Positions 1 through 9,153 are shown, numbered from the stretch's first letter. The stretch is DNA of 64,000 nucleotides from Dryocola sp032051265 (GCA_032051265.1 DAMBYU010000006.1:1-64000); one strand, 5' to 3'. The notes: generated by a model not told the origin, from the letters alone. A program made the numbers and translations.

Positions 1-55
1 AACCTGCGACCAATTGATTAAAAGTCAACTGCTCTACCAACTGAGCTAACGACCC
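1..55 (-). tRNA. tRNA-Lys (TTT), 3' part outside window
   Basis: Read on the minus strand the segment begins GGGTCGTTAGCTCAG, has a D-arm, the anticodon loop CTTTTAA with anticodon TTT, and runs into the start of the T-arm (GCAGGTT) where the window ends. This is a lysine elongator tRNA missing its 3' end. A tRNA-Lys/Val cluster follows cpoB in the same direction in related enterobacteria, so this is probably the first gene of that cluster. Confidence 0.93.
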
Positions 56-219
56 ATTTTCGTGTCACTGCCGGTTAGCTACTTATCCCCCGGCAACGGC
101 GGCATATATTACTGATTTAAGATTTTGACGCAACAAGAATTTTGACACAGATCGCTTAACTGCTTAGTAATCGCGCGGCAAGACCAGAAAAGCAGCGTTA
201 TCTGGTCAGGCCGTAAGCG

Positions 220-1014
220 TTACATCGCGTTCAGACGTTTTTGCGCCTGTTTTGCGCCATCGGTATTTGGAAACTGTTTGATCACTTGCTGATAGACGGC
301 TTTCGCTTTCGCGGTGTCGCCTTTGTCTTGCATGATCAATCCAACCTTGTACATGGCGTCCGGAGCTTTGGGTGACTTAGGGTAATTTTTCACCACGGAG
401 GCAAAATAAAACGCCGCGTCATCTTTTTTCCCTTTGTTGTAATTCAACTGCCCGAGCCAGTAGTTCGCATTAGGCTGATAAGTTGAATCCGGGTATTTTT
501 TCACAAAGCTCTGAAACGCGGCCATCGCTTCATCCTGGCGAGAGTTATCCTGCACCAGAGCGATTGCCGCATTGTAATCGCTGTTCGCATCTCCGCCCTG
601 CACAGGCGTGCCTGCAGCCGGTGCGTTTGTAGACGCGCCAGCGTCAGGTGCTGCCGTCGCCGCGCCCTGATCGTTACCGCCAGCCTGCCCTGTCGCGGCA
701 CCGCCGTTGCTGAGGCCATCTATCTGTAACAGGATTTGCTTCTGACGCTCCACAACCTGGTTGAGCTGATACTGGCTTTCCTGAATCTGGCCGCGCAGGG
801 AATCAATATCTCTCTGGTTATCGGAGAGCTGCTGCTGGAGTTGAGTTAAAAGCTGGCTATGAGCATTAGAAATACGCTCAAGTTGAGTGACACGGTCTTC
901 GACCGAGCCTGAGCCGACACTACTGATTGGCGCCTGAGCAAAAGCGGCCCAGGGGGCCGCTATGCCAACCAGTAACGACAGACTCAACAAGTGATGTCTG
1001 AAGTTACTGCTCAT
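220..1014 (-). CDS. cpoB: Cell division coordinator CpoB (YbgF)
   Basis: Periplasmic partner of the Tol-Pal machine that coordinates outer-membrane constriction with septal peptidoglycan synthesis by PBP1B. The 264-residue product has a signal peptide ending near AAFA-Q (about residues 1-26), a Gln-rich coiled coil at about 38-100 that mediates trimerisation in the family, an Ala/Gly-rich linker at about 100-145, and C-terminal TPR-type repeats (FQSFVKKYPDS, FASVVKNYPKS, YQQVIKQFPNT). It is the last gene of the tolB-pal-cpoB unit, 9 bp after pal. Length matches the family (about 263 aa). Confidence 0.97.
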   Translation of the reverse strand: MSSNFRHHLLSLSLLVGIAAPWAAFAQAPISSVGSGSVEDRVTQLERISNAHSQLLTQLQQQLSDNQRDIDSLRGQIQESQYQLNQVVERQKQILLQIDGLSNGGAATGQAGGNDQGAATAAPDAGASTNAPAAGTPVQGGDANSDYNAAIALVQDNSRQDEAMAAFQSFVKKYPDSTYQPNANYWLGQLNYNKGKKDDAAFYFASVVKNYPKSPKAPDAMYKVGLIMQDKGDTAKAKAVYQQVIKQFPNTDGAKQAQKRLNAM

Positions 1015-1023
1015 GCAATTCTC

Positions 1024-1542
1024 TTAGTAAACCAGTACGGCACGACGGTTTTTAGCGTAAGCCGCTTCGTCATGGCCCAGTACTGCAGGTTTTTCTTTAC
1101 CGTAAGAAACGATGGAGATCTGGTCTGCAGAAACGCCTTTACCTTGCAGGTACATCTTAACGGCGCTAGCACGACGCTCACCCAGGGAGATGTTATATTC
1201 CGGGGTGCCACGTTCGTCCGCATGACCTTCTACGGTCACTTTGTAAGACGGGTTGCTACGCAGGAAGTTTGCGTGTGCATCCAGCATTGCAGCAAATTCA
1301 GAAGAAACGTCATACTTGTCCAGACCGAAGTAGACGATGTTGTTCTGCTGCAGCTGCTGCATCTGCAGACGAGCCTGTTCTTCGGAAGACATATTGCCTT
1401 GACCGTTAGCGTCCATACCAGTGCCCGCACCCAGCATGCCTTCACCGCTTTCATTGCTGGCGTTCTTGTTAGAAGAACATGCCGCGATGGCCATTACAGG
1501 CAGAGCAATCATCAGCCCTTTCAGCACTTTGTTCAGTTGCAT
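1024..1542 (-). CDS. pal: Peptidoglycan-associated lipoprotein Pal
   Basis: Outer-membrane lipoprotein that binds peptidoglycan and TolB and is concentrated at the septum by the Tol motor. Residues 1-21 are a lipoprotein signal with the lipobox IAA-C and lipidation at Cys22. After a Ser/Asn/Gly-rich tether comes an OmpA-like peptidoglycan-binding domain with the hallmark GHADERGTPEYN and LGERRA motifs. The 172-aa product is near the usual 173. It lies 26 bp after tolB and is co-oriented with cpoB. Confidence 0.98.
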   Translation of the reverse strand: MQLNKVLKGLMIALPVMAIAACSSNKNASNESGEGMLGAGTGMDANGQGNMSSEEQARLQMQQLQQNNIVYFGLDKYDVSSEFAAMLDAHANFLRSNPSYKVTVEGHADERGTPEYNISLGERRASAVKMYLQGKGVSADQISIVSYGKEKPAVLGHDEAAYAKNRRAVLVY

Positions 1543-1568
1543 TTCTTTGATCCTTTAATATTTTATTA

Positions 1569-2861
1569 TCACAGATACGGCGACCAGGCAGGAGATTTAA
1601 CCTGACCATCGGTTGCCGGAAGACGCGCTTTGAAACGCCCATCTGTTGAGACCAGATTCAGCACGGATCCCATCCCCTGAGAAGAGCTGTAGATTACCAT
1701 AGTGCCGTTAGGTGCCAGACTTGGCGTTTCATCCAGGAACGTTGACGATAAAGTTTGTACGCCACCCGCTACCAGATCCTGTTTGGCAATGTGTTGCTGA
1801 CCGCCTGCGGAGCTCACCATTACCATAAACTTGCCGTCAGCGCTTACATCAGCATTCTGGTTCTGGGTACCTTCCCAGGACAGACGCTGCGGAGCACCGC
1901 CGTTAATATTCACTTTATAAATCTGCGGACGACCGGCCTGGTCAGAGGTATAGGCCAGATTCTGGTTATCCGGGAACCAGGATGGTTCAGTATTGTTGCT
2001 ACGGCCATCGGTAATCTGGCGAATTTGTCCGGAACCGATATCCATCACGTAAAGATTCAGGCTACCGGATTTAGACAACGCGAAGGCCAGTTTGCTGCCG
2101 TCCGGAGAGAATGACGGTGCGCCGTTGTGACGTGGGAAAGAGGCTACCTGACGTATCGCGCCATTGGCCAGCGTCTGGATAACCAGCGCTGAACGGCCGC
2201 TTTCGAAGGTCACATAGGCGACTTTGCTGCCGTCCGGAGACCATGCCGGCGACATCAACGGTTGCGGAGAACGGTGAACCACAAACTGGTTGTAGCCATC
2301 ATAATCAGAAACGCGCAGCTCATACGGGAACTGACCGCCGTTGGTCTGTACGACGTAGGCGATACGAGTACGGAACGCGCCTTTGATACCCGTCAGCTTT
2401 TCAAACACTTCATCACTGGCGGTATGACCGGCGTAGCGTAGCCACTGCTTGTTCACCTTGTAGGAGTTCTGCGCAAGAACGGTACCCGGCGCGCCTGATG
2501 TGTCGACCAGCTGGTAAGCAACGGTATAGCTGCCATCGCCGTTAGGCGTGACCTGGCCTACAACAACGGCATCGATCCCCAAAGCGGTCCAGGCTGCTGG
2601 CTGCACTTCCTGGGCGGAGCCAGGCTGCTGCGGCAGTCGGGAACGGTCCAGCGGATTGAATTTACCGCTATTGCGTAAGTCAGCCGCAACAATGCCGCCA
2701 ACATCTTCAGGTGCCGCACCCGGGCCTGCCCATTTGAACGGCGCCACACCAATTGGACGTGCTGAATCCACACCTTGTGTGATTTCAATACGAACCTCTG
2801 CGTGCAGCACCGCTGCCCACAGCATCAAGAAACTTAATGCTACTCGAAATGCCTGCTTCAT
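1569..2861 (-). CDS. tolB: Tol-Pal system translocation protein TolB
   Basis: Periplasmic beta-propeller protein that shuttles between Pal and TolA and helps release Pal from peptidoglycan. A Sec signal peptide occupies residues 1-21 (cleavage after VLHA). The N-terminal domain (about 22-160) precedes six propeller blades with repeated SPAWSPDGSK / APSFSPDGSK / PSWFPDNQN motifs. Two ATGs lie in tandem; the downstream one is chosen because it gives the usual 430-aa length and better spacing from the GGGAG ribosome-binding site. The 128-bp gap after tolA probably carries its own promoter. Confidence 0.97.
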   Translation of the reverse strand: MKQAFRVALSFLMLWAAVLHAEVRIEITQGVDSARPIGVAPFKWAGPGAAPEDVGGIVAADLRNSGKFNPLDRSRLPQQPGSAQEVQPAAWTALGIDAVVVGQVTPNGDGSYTVAYQLVDTSGAPGTVLAQNSYKVNKQWLRYAGHTASDEVFEKLTGIKGAFRTRIAYVVQTNGGQFPYELRVSDYDGYNQFVVHRSPQPLMSPAWSPDGSKVAYVTFESGRSALVIQTLANGAIRQVASFPRHNGAPSFSPDGSKLAFALSKSGSLNLYVMDIGSGQIRQITDGRSNNTEPSWFPDNQNLAYTSDQAGRPQIYKVNINGGAPQRLSWEGTQNQNADVSADGKFMVMVSSAGGQQHIAKQDLVAGGVQTLSSTFLDETPSLAPNGTMVIYSSSQGMGSVLNLVSTDGRFKARLPATDGQVKSPAWSPYL

Positions 2862-2989
2862 CATATCTCCCTTATCCGGGCGAAAAACCCGCGATAATTT
2901 AGCAGAATGTTAACAAACCCAAATACCCAAAACTACCAAAACCCTGTGACTAATCCTGGTTACTTTTCCCCACTTTTGTGAGGAAAATT

Positions 2990-4312
2990 TCACTGGGGTT
3001 TAAAGTCGATAGGCGCGTTTTTGAAAACTTCATACACGTCCTGGCTTGGTGGCTTCGGAATCTTCGCCAGGCGCGCTGCTGCAATAGCCGCCTGACACAG
3101 AGCCGGGTCACCGCCTTCTGATTTAATATCAAGCAGTAAACCGTCAGGAGCCAGTTTTATGCGCAATGAGCAGACCTTGCCGCTAAAAGCAGGATCCTGA
3201 TAAAACTTACTCTCAATTGCTGCTTTTATCTGTCCTGCGTAACCACTGATTTCGGCACCAGAAGCGCCATTGTTTTTATTATTCCCTTTCCCGGCCGCGG
3301 CTGCGCTATCTCCTTTCGCTCCACCGCCGGTTTTCGGTGCATTCTTACCTGAGCTCAGATCGCCAAACAGGTTGTCAACGCCTTCGGCTGCTGCTTTGTC
3401 GGCTGCGGCTTTGTCGGCTGCAGCTTTTTTCTTCGCATCCGCGGCCGCTTTTTTATCTGCGGCAGCTTTTTTATCTGCGGCAGCTTTTGCAGCAGCAGTC
3501 TTATCGGCAGCGGCTTTTTCTGAGGCGGCTTTATCCGCCGCAGCTTTTGCAGCCGCTTCTTTTTTAGCAGCCTCAGCGGCTACTTTCTTTTCAGCATCCT
3601 GCTGAGCTTTTTTCGCCGCTGCATCTGCGGCTTTCTTCTCGGCATCCTGCTGAGCCTTTTTCGCCGCTGCATCTGCGGCTTTTTTCTCGGCATCCTGCTG
3701 AGCTTTCTTCGCCGCTGCTGCAGCTTCAGCAGCCGCTTTTTTCTGCGCGTCAGCCGCTTTCGACGCAGCCTCTTCAGCAGCTTTTTTCTGCGCGTCCGCC
3801 GCGGCCTTCTTCGCCGCCTCTTCCGCCGCCTTCGCCTGAGCATCAGCCTGAGCTTTAGCCTCTGCTTTGGCTTTCGCCGCAGCCGCTTCGGCCTGTTTCT
3901 GTTGTTCCTGCGCTTCTTTAGCCGCTTCCTGGGCCTGTTTTTGCTGCTCGGCTTGCTGCTTCGCTTGCTCCTGCGCTTCCAGACGCTCTTTCTCCAGGGC
4001 TTTCAGTCGCTGTTGTTCAGCGGCCTGTTTCTCCTGCAGCTCTTCAGCCTGTTGCTGCGCCTGCTTTTCACGCTGCTCTTGCGCTCGCTTGCTGCTCGCC
4101 TGCTGATTCTGCTGGCGATTGTACTGTTGCACCACGGCACCCGGATCGACCATGACCGCGTCAATGGACGATCCACCGCCGCCGCCCGCGCTGGCGTCTA
4201 TGTGCTCATCAAACGAACTCCATATCAGGATCGCAATCAAGATGATATGCAGGATCACTGAGACGACTATCGCGCGTTTGAGCTTATCGTTTTCTGTGGT
4301 TGCCTTTGACAC
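2990..4312 (-). CDS. tolA: Tol-Pal energy-coupling protein TolA
   Basis: Inner-membrane protein spanning the periplasm that transmits proton-motive force from TolQR to TolB-Pal. It has one transmembrane helix (about residues 14-34) with the Ser18/His22 positions of the SHLS motif, a Gly-Gly hinge, a very long Ala/Lys/Gln/Glu-rich helical domain II (about 60-310) and a compact C-terminal domain III (about 335-440) that includes two conserved cysteines (VCSLRIKL, ALCQAAI). At 440 aa it is longer than the 421-aa E. coli protein. The extra length fits the tandem repeats in domain II. Confidence 0.97.
   Translation of the reverse strand: MSKATTENDKLKRAIVVSVILHIILIAILIWSSFDEHIDASAGGGGGSSIDAVMVDPGAVVQQYNRQQNQQASSKRAQEQREKQAQQQAEELQEKQAAEQQRLKALEKERLEAQEQAKQQAEQQKQAQEAAKEAQEQQKQAEAAAAKAKAEAKAQADAQAKAAEEAAKKAAADAQKKAAEEAASKAADAQKKAAAEAAAAAKKAQQDAEKKAADAAAKKAQQDAEKKAADAAAKKAQQDAEKKVAAEAAKKEAAAKAAADKAASEKAAADKTAAAKAAADKKAAADKKAAADAKKKAAADKAAADKAAAEGVDNLFGDLSSGKNAPKTGGGAKGDSAAAAGKGNNKNNGASGAEISGYAGQIKAAIESKFYQDPAFSGKVCSLRIKLAPDGLLLDIKSEGGDPALCQAAIAAARLAKIPKPPSQDVYEVFKNAPIDFKPQ
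3594..3737. repeat. 48-bp tandem repeats within tolA domain II
   Basis: The string GCATCCTGCTGAGC recurs at 3594, 3642 and 3690, exactly 48 bp apart. It encodes three near-identical 16-residue units (KKAQQDAEKKAADAAA) of the TolA helical domain. Because 48 bp is a multiple of three, copy-number change keeps the reading frame and the helix, so this segment can alter TolA reach. The outer boundaries are approximate. Confidence 0.85.
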
Positions 4313-4340
4313 TATCGGTTCCCAAATATAGCGAGATGGA

Positions 4341-4766
4341 TCAGATTGGCTGCGTCATCAGACCGACGGATTTAACCCCTGCACTGTGCAGCAGGTTAAG
4401 TGCCTTAATGATCTCCTCATAGGGGACATCTTTCGCACCACCGATCAAAAAGACCGTTTTAGGATTTGCCTGCAGACGGCGCTGGGCTTCAGCAACAACC
4501 TGCTCGGACGGCAACTGTTCCATACGATCTTTTTCTACCACCACGCTGTACTGCCCTACCCCGGACACTTCAATAATGACCGGAGGCTCATCGTTACTGC
4601 TTACCGTTTGCGAGTCTGTCGCATCCGGCAGGTCCACCTCAACGCTCTGGGTGATGATGGGTGCCGTGGCCATAAAGATCAGCAGCAGCACCAACAGCAC
4701 GTCCAGCAGAGGTACGATGTTAATTTCTGACTTTAGTTCACGACGACCGCGTGTACGTCTGGCCAT
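4341..4766 (-). CDS. tolR: Tol-Pal proton channel subunit TolR
   Basis: ExbD-family stator protein that forms the proton path with TolQ. The single transmembrane helix (about residues 17-37, IVPLLDVLLVLLLIFM) carries the essential membrane aspartate, Asp22 here. The periplasmic domain (about 60-141) is the dimeric ExbD/TolR fold. The length of 141 aa is normal. It sits 10 bp after tolQ and 28 bp before tolA. Confidence 0.98.
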   Translation of the reverse strand: MARRTRGRRELKSEINIVPLLDVLLVLLLIFMATAPIITQSVEVDLPDATDSQTVSSNDEPPVIIEVSGVGQYSVVVEKDRMEQLPSEQVVAEAQRRLQANPKTVFLIGGAKDVPYEEIIKALNLLHSAGVKSVGLMTQPI

Positions 4767-4776
4767 GACTTACCCC

Positions 4777-5463
4777 TTACTGCTTATCGCTGCTGGTAAA
4801 AGCCTGACGGTGCAGAATAGCCGTGAACTCTTCCATAAAGTTGTCGTAATTCAATTCCAGTTTGTTCACGCGCTGGTTCAGGCGGTTGTACGCCATAACC
4901 GCTGGAATTGCGGCAAACAGACCAATCGCGGTCGCAATTAATGCTTCTGCGATGCCTGGCGCCACCATCTGCAACGTTGCTTGTTTTACCGCGCCCAGGG
5001 CGATAAAGGCATGCATAATCCCCCACACCGTACCAAACAGACCGATGTAAGGGCTGATGGACCCTACGGTACCAAGGAAAGGAATATGAGTTTCGAGCGT
5101 TTCTAGCTCGCGGCTCATTGAAATACGCATCGCGCGCGCAGCGCCGTCCACCACCGCTTCCGGGGCATGAGTATTAGCACGGTGCAGTCGGGCAAACTCT
5201 TTGAATCCCGAATAGAAAATCTGTTCGGAACCGGCAAGGCTGTCACGGCGGCCCTGGCTTTCCTGATAGAGACGGGACAATTCAATGCCCGACCAGAACT
5301 TATCTTCAAACGCTTCCGCTTCACGGGTGGCGGCATTGAGGATTCGCGTTCGCTGAATAATGATCGCCCATGATGCAATGGAAAAACCAATCAAAATCAA
5401 CATGATAAATTTGACCAGAAGGCTCGCCTTCAGGAACAAATCAAGGATATTCATGTCAGTCAC
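4777..5463 (-). CDS. tolQ: Tol-Pal proton channel subunit TolQ
   Basis: MotA/ExbB-family inner-membrane protein that powers TolA with TolR. Three hydrophobic segments are visible (about residues 15-38, 135-160 and 170-195), with the conserved stretch GTVGSISPYIGLFGTVWGIM. The start codon is GTG, overlapping the ybgC stop as GTGA, so translation is probably coupled to ybgC. The 228-aa length fits the family. Confidence 0.98.
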   Translation of the reverse strand: MTDMNILDLFLKASLLVKFIMLILIGFSIASWAIIIQRTRILNAATREAEAFEDKFWSGIELSRLYQESQGRRDSLAGSEQIFYSGFKEFARLHRANTHAPEAVVDGAARAMRISMSRELETLETHIPFLGTVGSISPYIGLFGTVWGIMHAFIALGAVKQATLQMVAPGIAEALIATAIGLFAAIPAVMAYNRLNQRVNKLELNYDNFMEEFTAILHRQAFTSSDKQ

Positions 5464-5864
5464 TGCTTGAACTCCGCGACAATAGACTTGGGAAGCGCAC
5501 GAGGCTTCATTGAGAGAAGATCAACACAGACGATAAGAACCTCAGCTTCATTGAGTATCCGCTCATCGGCATTGACTATTCGCTGCGTAAACACCATAGA
5601 TGTGCCTCGCATCGAGGTAATTTCACTTTGGATTTCGAGTAAATCGTCGAGTCGGGCAGGCGCAAGATAATCAACTGTCATCCTGCGTACGACAAAGGCG
5701 ATGCGCTCCGCTAGCAAATCCTGCTGGTTAAAGTGGTGCTGGCGCAGCATCTCGGTGCGTGCTCTTTCATAAAAAGCGACATAACTGGCGTGGTAAACCA
5801 CACCACCGGCATCGGTATCTTCATAGTAGACACGAACCGGCCATCGAAAAAGCGTTGTACTCAC
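5460..5864 (-). CDS. ybgC: Acyl-CoA thioesterase YbgC
   Basis: Hotdog-fold thioesterase of the 4-hydroxybenzoyl-CoA thioesterase family, conserved as first gene of the tol-pal cluster and linked to phospholipid metabolism. The signature YYEDTDAGGVVYHASYV lies at residues 13-29 with the catalytic Asp18. Length is 134 aa. The start is GTG; the stop overlaps the GTG of tolQ by 4 bp. No better Met start lies upstream. Confidence 0.96.
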   Translation of the reverse strand: MSTTLFRWPVRVYYEDTDAGGVVYHASYVAFYERARTEMLRQHHFNQQDLLAERIAFVVRRMTVDYLAPARLDDLLEIQSEITSMRGTSMVFTQRIVNADERILNEAEVLIVCVDLLSMKPRALPKSIVAEFKQ

Positions 5865-5952
5865 AAGACATCCCGGTAATGCAATTAAACGTTGCTACTA
5901 TACGCAAGAGGATGGGGGTTGGGAATGGGTTGGATTAAAGGTTAGATAAATA

Positions 5953-5978
5953 TTTATGGGCCTGTTAAAACCCATAAA
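5953..5978 (-). terminator. Weak hairpin between ybgE and ybgC
   Basis: Perfect 8-bp inverted repeat TTTATGGG / CCCATAAA with a 10-nt loop, 34 bp past the ybgE stop. It could end the cydAB-cydX-ybgE transcript, but only an A/T-rich stretch without a clear T-run follows on the minus strand. Confidence 0.35.
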
Positions 5979-6011
5979 ATTTAGGTAAATCAGATTAGCC
6001 TGATGGCCGCG

Positions 6012-6305
6012 TCAGAAGAAGAAAAACAGCAGTCCGGCCAGCAGCACCAGTTGAGCCAATAAAGGAGAGAAAATGCCCTGCCAGAGCGTCTTCTTCGGGC
6101 GAAACCCTACGCCGTGGATCACACCGGCACAGACGGCCCACATCAGTAGAAAACCGTGCCAGATTTCCAGCTCGCTGGTCTTCGCGGCAAAGCGCGTCGG
6201 GTCCCAGAAGATGCAAGCGGCCAGCGCTAACGCCATGATGAAGGAAAGAGCCCTCAAGGGGCTCTTATCCATTACCGCATACAGCTTTGCGATAATCGCT
6301 TCCAT
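6012..6305 (-). CDS. ybgE: Cyd operon protein YbgE
   Basis: Small inner-membrane protein of unknown biochemical role encoded with cytochrome bd oxidase. The 97 residues contain three hydrophobic segments (about 18-35, 47-66 and 75-97), ending in a run of phenylalanines. Its ATG shares one base with the stop codon of cydX (TAATG), so the two are translationally coupled. Confidence 0.94.
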   Translation of the reverse strand: MEAIIAKLYAVMDKSPLRALSFIMALALAACIFWDPTRFAAKTSELEIWHGFLLMWAVCAGVIHGVGFRPKKTLWQGIFSPLLAQLVLLAGLLFFFF

Positions 6306-6415
6306 TAGCTTTCTTCTTTACCCGCTTTAGCTTCAATATGCTCAAGCGAAAGCGCGGTAATGATGCCAAATGCACAAGCAAGAAGCGTTCCCAGAATCCA
6401 TGCAAAATACCACAT
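6305..6415 (-). CDS. cydX: Cytochrome bd-I accessory subunit CydX
   Basis: 36-residue single-helix membrane protein that stabilises the haem environment of cytochrome bd-I. The sequence starts MWYFAWILGTLLACAFGII and ends in a charged tail (EHIEAKAGKEES), matching the CydX (YbgT) family. A GGAGC-type ribosome-binding site precedes the ATG, 14 bp after cydB. It is too short for most automatic gene callers. Confidence 0.95.
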   Translation of the reverse strand: MWYFAWILGTLLACAFGIITALSLEHIEAKAGKEES

Positions 6416-6429
6416 AATCAGCTCCTTAC

Positions 6430-7569
6430 TTAGTACAGAGAGTGGGTGTTGCTTTCAATATGTTCTTTGGTGATACGGCCGAACATTTTCCAGTAACACC
6501 ACGCCGAGTAGGCCAGCACGATCGGCACGAAGACCGCAGCCGCAAACGTCATCACGTTCAGCGTCAGCTGGCTGGAGGTTGCATCCCACATTGTCAGGCT
6601 CGCATTCAGCACGGTGCTGGACGGCATGATGAACGGGAACATCGCGATACCCGCCGTCAGAATAATGCAGGCAAGCGTCAGGGACGAGAACAAGAACGCC
6701 CAGGCACTACGGTTCATACGTGCGGTCAGCACGGTCAGCAGCGGCAGAACCACACCCAGCGCCGGGATTGCCCACAGAGCTGGCATAGCGTTAAAGTTTA
6801 CCAGCCATGCACCCGCTTCACGTACCACCTCTTTTGCCAGCGGATTCGAAGGCGCATGATGATCCATGACGGAGGTCACAGCATAACCGTCAATGCCATA
6901 CATCACCCAGACGCCCGCCAGCGCGAAGCATACCATTGTCACCAGAGCGGCAACCTGCGTAGTGATACGGGAGCGCAGATAGACTTCGCCAGTAGTTCGC
7001 ATTTGCAGGTAAGTTGCGCCCTGCGTCAGGATCATCGCGACGCTCACCACGCCCGCCAGCAGGCCGAACGGGTTCAGCAGCTGGAAGAAGTTACCGGTGT
7101 AGAACAGACGCATGTACTCATCCATATGGAAAGGTACGCCCTGCAACAGGTTGCCAAACGCCACGCCGATCACCAGCGGTGGAACGAAGCTGCCGATAAA
7201 GATGCCCCAGTCCCACATGTTACGCCAGCGCGTGTCTTCAATCTTCGAGCGGTAATCAAAACCGACCGGACGGAAGAACAAGGATGCCAACACCAGAATC
7301 ATCGCCACATAAAAGCCGGAAAACGCCGCTGCGTAGACCATCGGCCAGGCGGCAAACAGCGCGCCGCCTGCGGTGATAAGCCAGACCTGGTTACCGTCCC
7401 AGTGCGGGGCGATTGCGTTGATCATGATACGGCGTTCGGTGTCGTTGCGACCCAGGAAACGGGTCAGCATGCCAACGCCCATATCCCAGCCGTCGGTGAC
7501 GGCAAAACCAATCAGCAAAATGCCAACCAGCAGCCACCAGATAAAACGTAATACTTCATAATCGATCAT
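6430..7569 (-). CDS. cydB: Cytochrome bd-I ubiquinol oxidase subunit II
   Basis: Inner-membrane subunit of the high-affinity terminal oxidase. It pairs with CydA, which carries the haems. The 379-aa sequence is strongly hydrophobic with about eight or nine helices and the family stretches TDGWDMGVGM and PHWDGNQVWLITAGGA near the N-terminus. Length and start match the family. It follows cydA by 15 bp and precedes cydX. Confidence 0.98.
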   Translation of the reverse strand: MIDYEVLRFIWWLLVGILLIGFAVTDGWDMGVGMLTRFLGRNDTERRIMINAIAPHWDGNQVWLITAGGALFAAWPMVYAAAFSGFYVAMILVLASLFFRPVGFDYRSKIEDTRWRNMWDWGIFIGSFVPPLVIGVAFGNLLQGVPFHMDEYMRLFYTGNFFQLLNPFGLLAGVVSVAMILTQGATYLQMRTTGEVYLRSRITTQVAALVTMVCFALAGVWVMYGIDGYAVTSVMDHHAPSNPLAKEVVREAGAWLVNFNAMPALWAIPALGVVLPLLTVLTARMNRSAWAFLFSSLTLACIILTAGIAMFPFIMPSSTVLNASLTMWDATSSQLTLNVMTFAAAVFVPIVLAYSAWCYWKMFGRITKEHIESNTHSLY

Positions 7570-7584
7570 TTCACGACTCCTGTC

Positions 7585-9153
7585 TTAGCGTGCCGGCTGA
7601 GAAGATACGGTGGACTGCTCGTAGTGGTAGCGACCCGTTTTCAGACTGCTCGGCCCGAGGCGAACAAATTTGAACATCAGGAACAGCTCCGCCAGCATAA
7701 ACAGCGTGTAAAGACCGCAAATCAGTATCATGGAGAAGAGCAGATCGCCTACGGTCAGAGATGAGTTGGCGACTGCGGTTGGCAGCACCTCACCAATCGC
7801 CCACGGTTGGCGGCCATATTCAGCAACAAACCAGCCGGATTCAATCGCGATCCACGGCAATGGAATGCCGTAAAGCGCCGCACGCAGCAGCCATTTTTTC
7901 GAGCCGATAGCGTTACGAGTGACGGTCCAGAACGACGCTGCGATAATAAACAGCATCAGGAAGCCACATCCCACCATGATACGGAACGCGAAATAGAGTG
8001 GCGCAACGCGTGGAATAGAGTCTTTCGTCGCTTTTTGAATTTGCTCTTCCGTCGCGTCGGTGACGTTTGGGGTATAGCGTTTCAGCAGCAGGCCGTAACC
8101 AAGGTCTTTCTTAACGTCATTGAAGTTGTCACGCACGGTCTGGTCAGTTGACCCGGCGCGCAGCTCTTCAAGCAGGCTGTAAGCCTTCATGCCGTTACGA
8201 ATACGCTCTTCGTGCTGGATCATCAGCTCTTTGAGTCCGGTGACGGGTTTATCAACGGAGCGTGTAGCGATGATGCCCAGCGCGTAAGGAATTTGAATCG
8301 CGAAGCGGTTTTCCTGGTTATCCTGGTCGGGGATACCAAACAGCGTAAAGGCTGCCGGAGCCGGTTGCGTTTCCCATTCGGCCTCAATGGCGGCCAGTTT
8401 GGTTTTCTGCACGTCGCCCATTTCGTAACCAGATTCATCACCCAGCACGATAACGGACAGGATTGCCGCCATCCCGAAGCTTGCAGCAATGGCAAAGGAG
8501 CGCTTCGCAAACGCGAAATCACGCCCTTTTAGCATGTAGTAAGAGCTGATGCCGAGGATAAACATCGCGCCACAAACATAGCCGGAAGCCACGGTGTGGA
8601 CAAACTTAACCTGGGCTACAGGGTTCAGCACCAGTTCGGAGAAGCTGACCATCTCCATACGCATGGTTTCGAAGTTGAAATCTGAAGCAATTGGGTTTTG
8701 CATCCAACCGTTGGCAACCAGGATCCACAATGCGGAAAGGTTGGAGCCAAGCGCTACCAGCCAGGTTACCGCCATATGCTGCACTTTACTGAGGCGATCC
8801 CAACCGAAGAAGAACAGACCCACGAAGGTAGATTCGAGGAAGAATGCCATCAGGCCTTCAATGGCCAGCGGTGCACCAAAAATGTCGCCCACATAGTGAG
8901 AGTAGTAAGACCAGTTGGTCCCGAACTGGAACTCCATGGTCAAACCGGTGGCGACACCCAGGGCAAAGTTGATACCAAACAACTTGCCCCAGAACTTGGT
9001 CATATCTTTATAAATTTGTTTACCCGACATCACGTAAACCGTTTCCATGATGGCCAGCAGGAACGCCATACCGAGCGTCAGTGGCACAAACAGGAAGTGG
9101 TACATCGCGGTCAAGGCAAACTGTAAGCGCGACAGTTCGACAATATCAAACAT
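7585..9153 (-). CDS. cydA: Cytochrome bd-I ubiquinol oxidase subunit I
   Basis: Haem-bearing subunit of cytochrome bd-I, which oxidises ubiquinol and reduces O2 to water under low oxygen. The chosen start gives MFDIVELSRLQFALTAMYHF, placing the haem ligand at His19; a second family ligand, His186, lies in KFVHTVASGY. The periplasmic Q-loop spans about residues 240-380. The start is preceded by AGGAGT at good spacing and gives the usual 522 aa; an in-frame ATG 33 bp upstream would add an unconserved tail. Confidence 0.98.
   Translation of the reverse strand: MFDIVELSRLQFALTAMYHFLFVPLTLGMAFLLAIMETVYVMSGKQIYKDMTKFWGKLFGINFALGVATGLTMEFQFGTNWSYYSHYVGDIFGAPLAIEGLMAFFLESTFVGLFFFGWDRLSKVQHMAVTWLVALGSNLSALWILVANGWMQNPIASDFNFETMRMEMVSFSELVLNPVAQVKFVHTVASGYVCGAMFILGISSYYMLKGRDFAFAKRSFAIAASFGMAAILSVIVLGDESGYEMGDVQKTKLAAIEAEWETQPAPAAFTLFGIPDQDNQENRFAIQIPYALGIIATRSVDKPVTGLKELMIQHEERIRNGMKAYSLLEELRAGSTDQTVRDNFNDVKKDLGYGLLLKRYTPNVTDATEEQIQKATKDSIPRVAPLYFAFRIMVGCGFLMLFIIAASFWTVTRNAIGSKKWLLRAALYGIPLPWIAIESGWFVAEYGRQPWAIGEVLPTAVANSSLTVGDLLFSMILICGLYTLFMLAELFLMFKFVRLGPSSLKTGRYHYEQSTVSSQPAR

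Noticed and set aside
3270..4331. Several Ala/Leu/Arg-rich open frames around tolA
   Set aside because: They arise from the low-complexity Ala/Lys repeat coding of tolA read in other frames.
6442..7551. 369-codon open frame on the plus strand opposite cydB
   Set aside because: Exact antisense of a conserved gene; product is His/Gln/Arg-rich without recognisable domain; no ribosome-binding site. An effect of codon bias in cydB.
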